From: a virus
DNA length: 26,771 bases
Reading direction: 5' to 3' (one strand)
Virus record (IMG/VR): IMGVR_UViG_3300023179_000438
Coordinates: 1 to 26,771 of that record
Both the position numbers and the translations under genes were made by a program. The notes under the pieces were generated by a model. That model was not told the DNA's origin. It worked only from the letters and a program-made list of their open reading frames with translations, and made no database searches. This document shows positions 7,739-14,162 of this stretch, in pieces; positions within the stretch are counted from its first letter, which is position 1; each line of letters starts with the position of its first letter.

Positions 7739-8128
7739 TTACTTACCCTTCACTCCTCCCTTCCATGTCTTTCTCTTCAGATATTCTATATCTTCCTCAG
7801 TCATCAGAGCCATGTATTCTCTTGCCCTGTACTTGCTCACATTGTAGTACTCGCAGATCATACCACCGATCTCCTCATCCCACTCTGCCTTGGGCCAACG
7901 AGAGAATCTCTTACGCTTCTTGATGGAGTTGTACAGGAAGTCATACTGCAACTTCTTGTCTAGGTGCGGAAAGGTGTTCATGCTGTTCGCTGCCATGACC
8001 GTATCAGGAAACTGTGAGAACGCACGATTGATTACAAAGGGAATGTACTGCTTCTCTTTGTCGAAGTCGCGGTCTATGAGGTTGCCTGTCTTGTCGTTGA
8101 TGCTGTTTACGAAGTCAAAGGGGTTCAT
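7739..8128 (-). CDS. 62: Clamp loader small subunit (T4 gp62 type)
   Basis: Small subunit of the sliding-clamp loader, which with gp44 opens the gp45 ring and places it on primer-template DNA. The 129 residues start MNPFDFVNSIN and end with the most recognisable block, YYNVSKYRAREYMALM followed by EEDIEYLKRKTWKGG. It is shorter than T4 gp62 (187). The ATG overlaps the stop of the preceding gene by 4 bases. In T4 gene 62 follows gene 44 directly. Here an unrelated 236-residue gene is interposed, so coupling runs through that gene. Confidence 0.8.
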   Translation of the reverse strand: MNPFDFVNSINDKTGNLIDRDFDKEKQYIPFVINRAFSQFPDTVMAANSMNTFPHLDKKLQYDFLYNSIKKRKRFSRWPKAEWDEEIGGMICEYYNVSKYRAREYMALMTEEDIEYLKRKTWKGGVKGK

Positions 8129-8835
8129 AGTTTTAGGTCAAGGATATTTGAGATATCCTCTTCAGAAGTCAAAGATACGATCAGGCGAATAGGAATGTAA
8201 ACCCACTCGTTCTTCTTGATGTCGTAAAAGGATCGGAGCAAGAAGGTGTCGTATGCATTGATGCCATGATAGCGATCAATCAGCGGGGCTTCAACATGGT
8301 CGTGGGTAATTGATGCAGGTCTGTGTCTGATTTTTGTCTTGATCCGATTTCCGTTCAAGTCCTCATATACAATATCCAAATGCCTTGGACCAATCAGGGC
8401 TAGTGCCTTGTCTATGAAGTCCGCTAGGATCATGTCGGTTGTTCCGCTCAAGTCAAAGATGCTTGTGACCTCATCCTTCTTTGTGCTTGGCTGACGAGTT
8501 ACCTTTGATGCGAAGTAGTTGCGACGATCCTTTAGAAACGCATCTCGTAGGTTTTGGCACTCATCCAAGTATTCGGTGTAGTTGTACTTACTCGTCAACT
8601 TGTCACCCACAGTCATCAACTTCTCAAGATCACTCTCATCTATCTTGGAGGATAGACTTACGATCTTTTGAAATGGATTACTCAACCCATCCTGTTTTAG
8701 TTGGGTCAGTATCTCGCTGCTTGATTCCCCAATAGACTTGCGATACTCTTCCACAAATTCATTGATGCGGAACTTCTTGTTGATCTCATGCAACGCGATT
8801 GTAAGATCGTTCAGACTTTTGATCTTGTGATTCAT
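8125..8835 (-). CDS. Hypothetical protein inserted between clamp loader genes 44 and 62
   Basis: I do not recognise this 236-residue protein. The N-terminal 110 residues look helical and charged (IALHEINKKFRINEFVEEY, then SKIDESDLEKLMTVGDKL). A segment FDLSGTTDMILADFIDKAL follows, and the C-terminal third is strand-rich with basic patches (NRIKTKIRHRPASI). There is no signal peptide or membrane segment. The ATG has AAGGATGCC just upstream, 8 bases after the gene 44 stop, and its own stop overlaps the gene 62 start by 4 bases. It is therefore co-translated with the clamp loader. Position suggests a role tied to replication, but that is only context. Confidence 0.8.
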   Translation of the reverse strand: MNHKIKSLNDLTIALHEINKKFRINEFVEEYRKSIGESSSEILTQLKQDGLSNPFQKIVSLSSKIDESDLEKLMTVGDKLTSKYNYTEYLDECQNLRDAFLKDRRNYFASKVTRQPSTKKDEVTSIFDLSGTTDMILADFIDKALALIGPRHLDIVYEDLNGNRIKTKIRHRPASITHDHVEAPLIDRYHGINAYDTFLLRSFYDIKKNEWVYIPIRLIVSLTSEEDISNILDLKL

Positions 8836-8842
8836 GGCATCC

Positions 8843-9775
8843 TTATTTAGTGAAGGTACAGTCTGAAGCGAGCATCAAACAACATGCTACGAGGTTTAGT
8901 TCCTGATCTGCAACAAAGGCAGACTTATACTGATACTCTCCAAGGATGAGAACAGCCTGTGGGATTGATCCCATCTCAACCTTATCCTGTATTCCCTCAT
9001 AGATTTTTCTAAATAGAGAAGCGGGTTCTCTATCAGAGTTATCCACAACCCACTTACGAATCTCAGGGAATGACTTTGACTTCATCGCCTTGATGAGAGC
9101 ATCTATCTCAATGTCCTTACCATTAGAGAGAACGGAAGCGTTGATAGAACCCGACAGGGCATGACGCTGAATTGTGTTCAGAGTCTTTCTGAAGTCAGGA
9201 TAGTAGCGAATGATTAGTTCTGCTACTGCTTTCTCCTCGTACTGCACACCCTCGGAGTCCATAATCATCTTGGCTCTATCCAAGAACTGTCCTGCTAGTG
9301 TTGGCTTTTCCTTTGCAGGAATCTTGAAGTCAATCACCGTGCAGCGAGAGTGCAGAGGCTCAATGATACGGGTCTTGAAGTTGCAGGTAAGAACGAATCT
9401 ACAGTTGTTAGCAAACTCTTCAATAGCACCACGAAGAGCAGGCTGTGTAGACTGAGGATTCAGATAGTCTGCCTCATCAAGGATGACTACCTTCTTCCCT
9501 CCACTCAAAGAGACCGTGGACGCAAAGTTGCGTATGCGTGTGCGGAGAACATCAATACCGTTATCCTCACTCGCATTGATGAACAAGTAGTCTAGACCCA
9601 ACTCCTTGCACATCGCAACCGCGACCGTGGTCTTACCGCATCCTGCACCACCCGCAAGAATCATGTTTGGGACTTCGCCCGTGCGGACGATATCCTCAAA
9701 GGTCTTCTTGATGCTTGCGGGGAGGATGCAGTCTGCGACCTTGGAAGGTCGGTACTTTTCAACCAACGGTAGCAT
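8843..9775 (-). CDS. 44: Clamp loader large subunit, AAA+ ATPase (T4 gp44 type)
   Basis: ATPase subunit of the clamp loader. The 310-residue protein begins LVEKYRPSKVADCILP, the standard N-terminus of clamp loader ATPases. The Walker A motif GGAGCGKTT is at 42-50, Walker B VVILDEAD at 96-103, and the arginine-finger SRC at 143-145. Length is close to T4 gp44 (319). I start at the ATG at 9775, preceded by GGAAAG. The longer open frame upstream lies over gene 45 and has no family similarity. The start overlaps the end of gene 45 by 17 bases, consistent with coupled translation in the replication operon. Confidence 0.95.
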   Translation of the reverse strand: MLPLVEKYRPSKVADCILPASIKKTFEDIVRTGEVPNMILAGGAGCGKTTVAVAMCKELGLDYLFINASEDNGIDVLRTRIRNFASTVSLSGGKKVVILDEADYLNPQSTQPALRGAIEEFANNCRFVLTCNFKTRIIEPLHSRCTVIDFKIPAKEKPTLAGQFLDRAKMIMDSEGVQYEEKAVAELIIRYYPDFRKTLNTIQRHALSGSINASVLSNGKDIEIDALIKAMKSKSFPEIRKWVVDNSDREPASLFRKIYEGIQDKVEMGSIPQAVLILGEYQYKSAFVADQELNLVACCLMLASDCTFTK

Positions 9776-10460
9776 GAGACTTCTTTCCTGCCTTGTAGGT
9801 GCTGTCGCTCTCAAGCGAAATCCAATACACCTTGTTGCCGTCCTCGCTACGGAACTCAGCAACATACTTGTCACTTACCATGACATCGTAGTTGCCGGGG
9901 ATCATGCGAAGAGCATCAACCTTAAACAGGAACTTGAAGTCTGCGTCTGTATCAGTATCGCCAACATCCATAGCATAGTTGTGGCTTGTTGGATCCTTGC
10001 GGTCAAGGACTCGCAGTTCAAGACGGTCACCCTTGCGTGATAGTTCCATATCGGGGCAACCAAGAACAGCGGAAGCCTTCTGCATCTCAACGAGATCCTT
10101 GCCGTCTAAACGGAAGTTGACCACAGAAGGAGGCATCTTCAACTTCTTGTCACTCTTCATCAACTGCTCAGGGTCAGAGTAATAGTACTTGACCTTGGAC
10201 TTGCTGCCCTTTGACGAGATGACCACATGGGTATCCTCAAACTCAAAGTTTGGATCCTTGAACATGCTGATCGTAGCAAGGAACTTGCTCAGATCGTAGA
10301 TGCCAAAGTCAATTGGGAACTCTTCAGAGACAGTAGCCTCGCAGAAGATGTTCATGGTTGGGCTGATAGTGCGAATGATGTTGCCCGAACGAATCACGAT
10401 GTTGCTGTTGATGGCAGCGTAATTCTTGAGCAACGCGATAGTGTCTTGCGAGATGTTCAT
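9759..10460 (-). CDS. 45: Sliding clamp, DNA polymerase processivity factor (T4 gp45 type)
   Basis: Trimeric ring that tethers the polymerase and, in T4, also activates late transcription from moving clamps. The 233 residues match T4 gp45 (228) in the N-terminal DTIALLKNYAAINSNIVIRSG, in FDLSKF-like strand FGIYDLSKFLATISMF, and in the C-terminal YWISLESDST. The ATG has an excellent AGGAGGT ribosome site (10466-10472) 5 bases upstream and a sigma-70 promoter beyond that. This is the first gene of the 45-44-X-62-regA run. High expression fits the need for many clamps. Since late-type promoter boxes are present in the window, a clamp-coupled late system is plausible. Confidence 0.95.
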   Translation of the reverse strand: MNISQDTIALLKNYAAINSNIVIRSGNIIRTISPTMNIFCEATVSEEFPIDFGIYDLSKFLATISMFKDPNFEFEDTHVVISSKGSKSKVKYYYSDPEQLMKSDKKLKMPPSVVNFRLDGKDLVEMQKASAVLGCPDMELSRKGDRLELRVLDRKDPTSHNYAMDVGDTDTDADFKFLFKVDALRMIPGNYDVMVSDKYVAEFRSEDGNKVYWISLESDSTYKAGKKSHATVG

Positions 10461-10487
10461 AGTGTACCTCCTAAAGGTGTTGGAGAG

Positions 10488-10515
10488 ATTATATCACAGT
10501 AACGAGTGAAGTCAA
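10488..10515 (-). promoter_or_regulatory. Sigma-70-type promoter for the gene 45 replication operon
   Basis: On the minus strand TTGACT (10510-10515) and TATAAT (10488-10493) are separated by 16 bases. The expected start, near 10481, gives a leader of about 20 bases that carries the strong ribosome site of gene 45. This is a probable early promoter read by host RNA polymerase. Confidence 0.8.
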
Positions 10516-11366
10516 GTGCTTGGTGGCAACAAATCTACTTGATTGTGCCTGATTAGTGTCTCTCTCAAGAACATGGCCGGTACGCAATAGACTTGGAAAT
10601 TTCTACAATTCAACATTACCACTACGCCCACACACGCGCCCGTGTCCGCACGATAGAGACCGCCGCCTGAAGAGCCGGGAGCACCATCTGCATCTGTCTG
10701 GTAGAAGAAAGGCAAATGGTCAGATAGTGATCCACGGCTCCTATGATTGTTGCCGATTATTCCTCGGGTGATAGTCATGTAATCCGCAGCAGGATTGCCC
10801 ATCATGTATACAGGCACACCCATGCGTGGGATATTGTAATCGAAGAGGCATCCCTTTACGAGTGGAGTAAGTGGCTTCTCTTGCTCCACCTCTAGTATTG
10901 ATAGATCATACTCGGGATCGTTGAATACTAACTTGCAAGTCTCTGTAGAAATTGGAGACTCGTATTCTCCTGCAAAGAGAGTGACCTCTATCTTCTTGGT
11001 CCCCCATGTCTTTTCCTGACTTGGCTTATCTTCAGGAGTACACATATCAGACTGTTGAATGAAGCCTATCTCCACAAAGTTTTGCGGGCAGAACCAATAC
11101 TTACTCTTTACTTCCTGTTCGTCTTCTATCACATGTGCTGCTGTTAGCACATACAACTTACCATTCTTGCGATATGCAATACCAGAACCAAGAGGACTTC
11201 CTCCATAGTGGACTACTGCATTAGCACCCACCACTTTCTCTACCACCTGTTGATTGTAGCCATTGCAATCGCAATTTGCTGATGAATGGCAGGATACTTG
11301 TCCTGCTGTGAGCACGGTTGCGAGCGTTAGAACGCCCGCCATGACCAAACGCCTCGGTCTTAGCAT
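10512..11366 (-). CDS. Secreted trypsin-like serine protease
   Basis: A 284-residue protein with a chymotrypsin-fold protease domain. The triad is visible: His in LTAAHVIED, Asp in PEYDLSILEV, and Ser in GAPGSSGGGLY. The N-terminus MLRPRRLVMAGVLTLATVLTAG is a signal peptide. It is followed by VSCHSSANCDC, which could be a degenerate lipobox or a cysteine-rich linker. I start at the ATG at 11366, with GGAG 7 bases upstream, because an in-frame extension further upstream overlaps the next gene and would bury the signal peptide. A TATAAATA late-type box lies 68 bases upstream, so it is probably made late and acts outside the cytoplasm or on the virion. Its 3' end covers the -35 box of the gene 45 promoter. 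Substrate is unknown. Confidence 0.85.
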   Translation of the reverse strand: MLRPRRLVMAGVLTLATVLTAGQVSCHSSANCDCNGYNQQVVEKVVGANAVVHYGGSPLGSGIAYRKNGKLYVLTAAHVIEDEQEVKSKYWFCPQNFVEIGFIQQSDMCTPEDKPSQEKTWGTKKIEVTLFAGEYESPISTETCKLVFNDPEYDLSILEVEQEKPLTPLVKGCLFDYNIPRMGVPVYMMGNPAADYMTITRGIIGNNHRSRGSLSDHLPFFYQTDADGAPGSSGGGLYRADTGACVGVVVMLNCRNFQVYCVPAMFLRETLIRHNQVDLLPPST

Positions 11367-11433
11367 ACGCGGCTCCGTTCTGTCCTTTTTAGACGGCCAG
11401 ATTCCTAGAAATCTGTCCTTCCAAGAACACCAG

Positions 11434-11441
11434 TATTTATA
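11434..11441 (-). promoter_or_regulatory. T4-late-type promoter for the secreted protease
   Basis: A perfect TATAAATA, the T4 late -10 consensus, is read on the minus strand just beyond the stop of the small upstream gene. Transcription would start near 11427, giving a leader of about 60 bases before the protease ATG. Confidence 0.75.
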
Positions 11442-11448
11442 AAAATGG

Positions 11449-11643
11449 CTACTTCGTGATGTTGAAAGTTGCGTTGAAATGGATGCGGATTTGATCGGAT
11501 CGGTAATGGCGAACAATCCCCGAATCGCAATGTACCACGCACCAAATGTCGTTTTCGAATGTTCCTGAGTCTCGTACATAGATGGCGTATCCTTCCTTAC
11601 CATCTTCTACGACAACTGGTATCGGATTGTGAAACTCAAGCAT
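11449..11643 (-). CDS. Small conserved-looking phage protein
   Basis: A 64-residue protein starting LEFHNPIPVVVEDGKEGYAI and ending VRHYRSDQIRIHFNATFNI. I recall similar short proteins with an N-terminal NPIPV motif and a C-terminal VRH...QI...NATF motif in T4-like phages of aquatic bacteria. The function is not known. It is probably a small strand-rich fold, with no membrane segment. The ATG at 11643 lies within the ACTAATG that follows the tRNA-Leu remnant, so the remnant forms its leader. No strong ribosome site is visible there. Confidence 0.7.
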   Translation of the reverse strand: MLEFHNPIPVVVEDGKEGYAIYVRDSGTFENDIWCVVHCDSGIVRHYRSDQIRIHFNATFNITK

Positions 11644-11647
11644 TAGT

Positions 11648-11728
11648 ATGATCTACGGAGTCGAACCCACACGCCTTGCGGCAAAAGAACCTAAATCTTT
11701 CGTGTATGCCAATTTCACCAAACTTTGG
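11648..11728 (-). pseudogene. tRNA-Leu(UAG) remnant with destroyed acceptor stem
   Basis: The D-arm, anticodon arm (loop with UAG), variable arm and 5' half of the T-arm are identical to the intact tRNA-Leu at 12797-12878 over 64 bases (11657-11720). The sequences that should form the acceptor stem (5' side near 11721-11728, 3' side 11648-11656) do not pair with each other. It therefore cannot be a normal tRNA. It lies directly before the ATG of the 64-residue gene. Confidence 0.8.
11657..11720 (-). repeat. 64-bp direct repeat, copy 1 (in the tRNA-Leu remnant)
   Basis: Perfect direct repeat of 12808-12871. The 7 bases at 11641-11647 (CATTAGT on the plus strand) also match 12791-12797, so similarity extends to both sides of a short divergent patch. 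The two copies bracket the LpxH-like gene and two tRNAs. Confidence 0.9.
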
Positions 11729-11884
11729 GTTTATCATCATCTGTGGGAACAAGAGGGTTTAGAATATTGTTTCTGGCTTTTACTCTTTATATATTCTGCA
11801 AAAGTGCAACAAAGAGACATAAGAAAAAGAACAAACACACACACTCCAACAACTGTATCAAACGCTATTTGTATGAAGTCTGAT

Positions 11885-12640
11885 TTACTGGAGGTGTCCG
11901 AGTTGCAGGTTTCCATTTAAGTCCTCGTAAATAAAAGAGCAATTTTCTTTCTCTGTCCAACAACCCGTGTTTGCGTAGATTATACCATCTATAATCTTTA
12001 TTTTTGGTTCATGGAGATGCCCGCATATTACACCATCATAACCCTTCTCTTTGGCGTAACGACAAACCACGGTTTCAAAACTATCAATAAACTGTGTTGC
12101 TCTTTTTACCTTTATCTTGATGTATTTGCTGATGCTCCAATACCTCATACCAAGTATTCTTCTAAACCAATTGAACACTTCGTTTACTGAAAGCAAAAAT
12201 TCATAGCACCAGTCTCCCGTCTTATACATCCAAGATGTGGCAGGGTATTTGGTCAAGAAATCAAACTGATGCCCGTGCAAAACCAAAAATTTCTTTCCCA
12301 ATCTAGTCGTGTAATCGAGTCTTTCACTCAACAATATAGAACCAAAAATTTCATGCCCATGAAACTTAGACATAAACTCATCGTGATTCCCCCAAATGTA
12401 ATGTATGCTTGTTCCCTTTCTCCCCTTCTTTAGAAGTCGTTCAACAACCTCTAGGTGAGAACTCTGCTTTTCTTGAGTCATAGAAAACACTTGCTTAAAT
12501 CTCCAAATGTCTACTATGTCGCCAACCAAAAATAGTTGTTTGAACTCTGTTTTCTTTAACCACTCATTGAACAGTTTACTTTTGGCTTTTTTAGAACCCA
12601 AGTGTAGGTCAGAAACAAAAACAGAATCGTATTTCTTCAT
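11885..12640 (-). CDS. LpxH-like calcineurin-family metallophosphoesterase
   Basis: A 251-residue metallophosphoesterase with all family motifs: SDLHLGS (residues 10-16), GDIVDIW, GNHDEF, HGHQFD and GHLHEP, then NTGCW. The SDLHLG start and the GDIVDIW and NTGCWTE blocks resemble UDP-2,3-diacylglucosamine pyrophosphatase (LpxH, COG2908), which cleaves a lipid A precursor. The true phage substrate could differ. The gene is distinctly AT-rich and is flanked by intact and broken copies of tRNA-Leu, consistent with an imported cassette. Its ATG is only 5 bases from the 3' end of tRNA-Thr. About 160 bases follow its stop without a gene (11721-11884). They are AT-rich, and I see no structure in them. 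Confidence 0.8.
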   Translation of the reverse strand: MKKYDSVFVSDLHLGSKKAKSKLFNEWLKKTEFKQLFLVGDIVDIWRFKQVFSMTQEKQSSHLEVVERLLKKGRKGTSIHYIWGNHDEFMSKFHGHEIFGSILLSERLDYTTRLGKKFLVLHGHQFDFLTKYPATSWMYKTGDWCYEFLLSVNEVFNWFRRILGMRYWSISKYIKIKVKRATQFIDSFETVVCRYAKEKGYDGVICGHLHEPKIKIIDGIIYANTGCWTEKENCSFIYEDLNGNLQLGHLQ

Positions 12641-12644
12641 CTAA

Positions 12645-12716
12645 AGCCACCTATGGGAATCGAACCCATGATCTTCGCTTTACAAAAGCGACGCATTACC
12701 TCTCTGCTAAGATGGC
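12645..12716 (-). tRNA. tRNA-Thr(UGU)
   Basis: Cloverleaf with acceptor GCCATCT pairing AGGTGGC (one G-U), anticodon stem TCGCT/AGCGA with loop TTTGTAA, and T-arm ATGGGTTCGATTCCCAT. The CCA end is not encoded. It reads ACA and related threonine codons. Confidence 0.92.
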
Positions 12717-12718
12717 AG

Positions 12719-12791
12719 TAGTCCCTATAGGATTCGAACCTATAACTTTTACCGTGTAAAGGTAACACTCTAGCCGTTGAGTTAAGGGACC
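12719..12791 (-). tRNA. tRNA-Val(UAC)
   Basis: Acceptor GGTCCCT/AGGGACT (first pair G-U), anticodon stem TTACC/GGTAA with loop TTTACAC, T-arm TATAGGTTCGAATCCTATA. The 3' end is 2 bases from tRNA-Thr, so the two are probably cut from one precursor. Confidence 0.92.
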
Positions 12792-12796
12792 ATTAG

Positions 12797-12878
12797 TGTC
12801 GGTGGAGGGAGTCGAACCCACACGCCTTGCGGCAAAAGAACCTAAATCTTTCGTGTATGCCAATTTCACCACACCGAC
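12797..12878 (-). tRNA. tRNA-Leu(UAG)
   Basis: Acceptor GTCGGTG/CACCGAC, class II D-arm, anticodon stem AAAGA/TCTTT with loop TTTAGGT, and variable arm GCCGCAAGGC. The T-stem has one mismatch (GTGGG against CCCTC). It is the intact partner of the remnant at 11648. Confidence 0.88.
12808..12871 (-). repeat. 64-bp direct repeat, copy 2 (in the intact tRNA-Leu)
   Basis: Identical to 11657-11720. See the tRNA-Leu remnant. Confidence 0.9.
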
Positions 12879-12884
12879 GATTTG

Positions 12885-13412
12885 TTATTTAGCCCGTGCC
12901 TTCTTCTTCTTCGCCAATGACTTGTTGACCTTGGCAACCATTTCCTTCAGTTCAGAAGGAGAGAATGCGTTTGTCTTCAGCAGATCGTTTCTTCTCTTCT
13001 CCTCGTCCTTCTCTGCCTTCATTTCCCTCGTCTTTTCACCGGCATCAAGTTGCTTGCAGTATTCAACGAGAGCAGCCTGACAAGCCTCTTCGCTAACGAA
13101 AGGACCATTGAAGTCTGCCCATGTTTCCTGCCAGAAAATCCAACCACCATGCTTGGGGGAATACTCTACGGGATCGTGCCGACCGATAGCGATGAACCCC
13201 TTATCGCTTGCCTTGGGCTTACCCCACTCGCACATAACTTTCTCGTTGTTCTTGACCCACAGTTCAACATCAAAGTCGAAAGGGTAATGCTTGAGAAGAG
13301 CACGGGCTTTCTTGCGGATTTCGTCCTTGCCCATCTTGGTATTGCTCATGAGTTCCTTGAGAAACTCTGAAGTCCTCACAACTGCCCAATAGGATTCATA
13401 TGGTAGTGTCAT
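12885..13412 (-). CDS. Hypothetical protein, N-terminus like BPSL0761 family; basic coiled C-terminus
   Basis: A 175-residue protein. The first 60 residues (LPYESYWAVVRTSEFLKELM, then IRKKARALLKHYPFDFD) resemble short bacterial proteins of the BPSL0761 family, which have no known role. The middle carries WIFWQETWADFNGPF, and the C-terminal 60 residues are a lysine- and glutamate-rich helix ending KKKKARAK. I start at the ATG at 13412 (AAGGT nearby), since the upstream in-frame stretch lies over the preceding gene and is arginine-rich without family similarity. It overlaps that gene by 17 bases. The stop TAA is part of a CTAAATA box just before tRNA-Leu(UAG). Confidence 0.75.
   Translation of the reverse strand: MTLPYESYWAVVRTSEFLKELMSNTKMGKDEIRKKARALLKHYPFDFDVELWVKNNEKVMCEWGKPKASDKGFIAIGRHDPVEYSPKHGGWIFWQETWADFNGPFVSEEACQAALVEYCKQLDAGEKTREMKAEKDEEKRRNDLLKTNAFSPSELKEMVAKVNKSLAKKKKARAK
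12886..12892 (-). promoter_or_regulatory. Possible late-type promoter box before tRNA-Leu(UAG)
   Basis: CTAAATA ends 7 bases before the 5' end of tRNA-Leu (12878), so a transcript would begin almost at the mature tRNA. The box coincides with the stop codon of the upstream gene, so chance is a real alternative. Confidence 0.3.
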
Positions 13413-13719
13413 TCTGTACCTTCTTCTTTCTAGGCTTTCTCTTCGCCTCACGAACCTTCTCTATTGCATCCTGCTTGTTCAGGCTGTCAAAGTATTCCTT
13501 GTTCTTTGAAGGCTCCCCATTATGTTCATCACGAAAGCAAGGGAAGCACAAAAAAGTTTCATCTTTTCCTTCATCTCCCTTGGCGGGGACTTCGTGTTTG
13601 CAAGTCCTACACACCAAGGTCTTGTTCGTCTTCACCATAGAAATGAACTCATCCGCCCACTTCTGATGAATGGTGGTGAAGGTTTCATCCTTGCCGATAG
13701 TATAGATTGGGGTTGCCAT
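13396..13719 (-). CDS. Small zinc-ribbon-type protein
   Basis: A 107-residue protein with two paired cysteines, CRTC (residues 37-40) and CFPC (58-61), spaced as a treble-clef or zinc-ribbon. A strongly basic C-terminus (EAKRKPRKKKVQ) follows, and could bind nucleic acid. I do not recognise the family. The ATG lies only 7 bases after the -10 box of a consensus promoter, so its mRNA may be leaderless. No Shine-Dalgarno sequence is visible. It overlaps the next gene by 17 bases. Confidence 0.75.
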   Translation of the reverse strand: MATPIYTIGKDETFTTIHQKWADEFISMVKTNKTLVCRTCKHEVPAKGDEGKDETFLCFPCFRDEHNGEPSKNKEYFDSLNKQDAIEKVREAKRKPRKKKVQNDTTI

Positions 13720-13726
13720 TACGAAT

Positions 13727-13755
13727 ATTATACCGCGAAGTCAGACCTGTGTCAA
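13727..13755 (-). promoter_or_regulatory. Consensus sigma-70 promoter (TTGACA-17-TATAAT)
   Basis: TTGACA at 13750-13755 and TATAAT at 13727-13732 with a 17-base spacer, a perfect match to consensus. The predicted start is at or within one or two bases of the ATG at 13719. The -35 box lies in the 3' end of the upstream small gene. Confidence 0.85.
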
Positions 13756-13926
13756 GGTCTTCTTTCGGTTATTTCGTTCATGCGCCTTCCACAAGCCTTG
13801 GGTAAATCCCGCGTGTTGCCCGTGCGCGTACCCGCGAGAGTATGACCAATTGTGCAACTTGAAAGCACCTGCTGTTAGTGCGGACAGTAGAGAGATGATG
13901 AGGGATGTGGTTGTGATGGTTTCCAT
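13741..13926 (-). CDS. Small membrane protein
   Basis: A 61-residue protein with one hydrophobic segment near the N-terminus (TSLIISLLSALTAGAF), then a Tyr-Gly-His-rich stretch (SYSRGYAHGQHAGFTQG) and a basic tail. The segment SRGYAHGQHAGF is encoded by a GC-rich alternating tract (13808-13839). No ribosome site is clear, and the frame extends upstream only across tRNA genes, so the ATG at 13926 is the reasonable start. Function unknown. Confidence 0.55.
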   Translation of the reverse strand: METITTTSLIISLLSALTAGAFKLHNWSYSRGYAHGQHAGFTQGLWKAHERNNRKKTLTQV

Positions 13927-13963
13927 GTCAGTAGATATAAGAGTAAACTGAATCTTTACAAAG

Positions 13964-14049
13964 TGCGAGAGGTGGGATTCGAACCCACACGCCTTTAGGG
14001 GGCAGCGGATTTTGAATCCGCCGTGTATGCCAATTCCAACCACTCTCGC
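13964..14049 (-). tRNA. tRNA-Leu(CAA)
   Basis: Class II tRNA. Acceptor GCGAGAG/CTCTCGC, anticodon stem GCGGA/TCCGC with loop TTCAAAA, long variable arm (TGCCCCCTAAAGGCG), T-arm GTGGGTTCGAATCCCAC. No encoded CCA. Confidence 0.93.
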
Positions 14050-14053
14050 ATTA

Positions 14054-14126
14054 TAGGACCGATGGGATTCGAACCCATACTTTGCGGATTTTAAATCCGC
14101 TGACTCTGCCGTTGGTCTACGATCCC
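14054..14126 (-). tRNA. tRNA with UAA anticodon (Leu by codon) on a class I body
   Basis: Acceptor GGGATCG/CGGTCCT, anticodon stem GCGGA/TCCGC with loop TTTAAAA, T-arm ATGGGTTCGAATCCCAT. The anticodon UAA reads UUA (Leu), but the variable loop is only about 5 bases instead of the long arm of leucine tRNAs. It starts 2 bases downstream of the predicted transcript start of its own promoter. Confidence 0.85.
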
Positions 14127-14134
14127 ATACAGGT

Positions 14135-14162
14135 AGTATAGCATCTAACCAAGTGTTGTCAA
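14135..14162 (-). promoter_or_regulatory. Sigma-70-type promoter for the tRNA(UAA)/tRNA-Leu(CAA) pair
   Basis: TTGACA (14157-14162) and TATACT (14135-14140) with a 16-base spacer. The start is expected near 14128, two bases before the 5' end of the tRNA at 14126. The -35 box directly abuts the 3' end of the upstream Met-like tRNA. Confidence 0.8.

Noticed and set aside
8844-8850. CTAAATA between gene 44 and the inserted gene
   Set aside because: It includes the gene 44 stop codon and lies only 8 bases from the next ATG; likely coincidence.
9776-9874. N-terminal extension of gp44
   Set aside because: It lies over gene 45 and has no similarity to clamp loaders, whose N-terminus is LVEKYRP.
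11366-11603. Upstream extension of the serine protease
   Set aside because: It overlaps the 64-residue gene and the late promoter and would bury the signal peptide.
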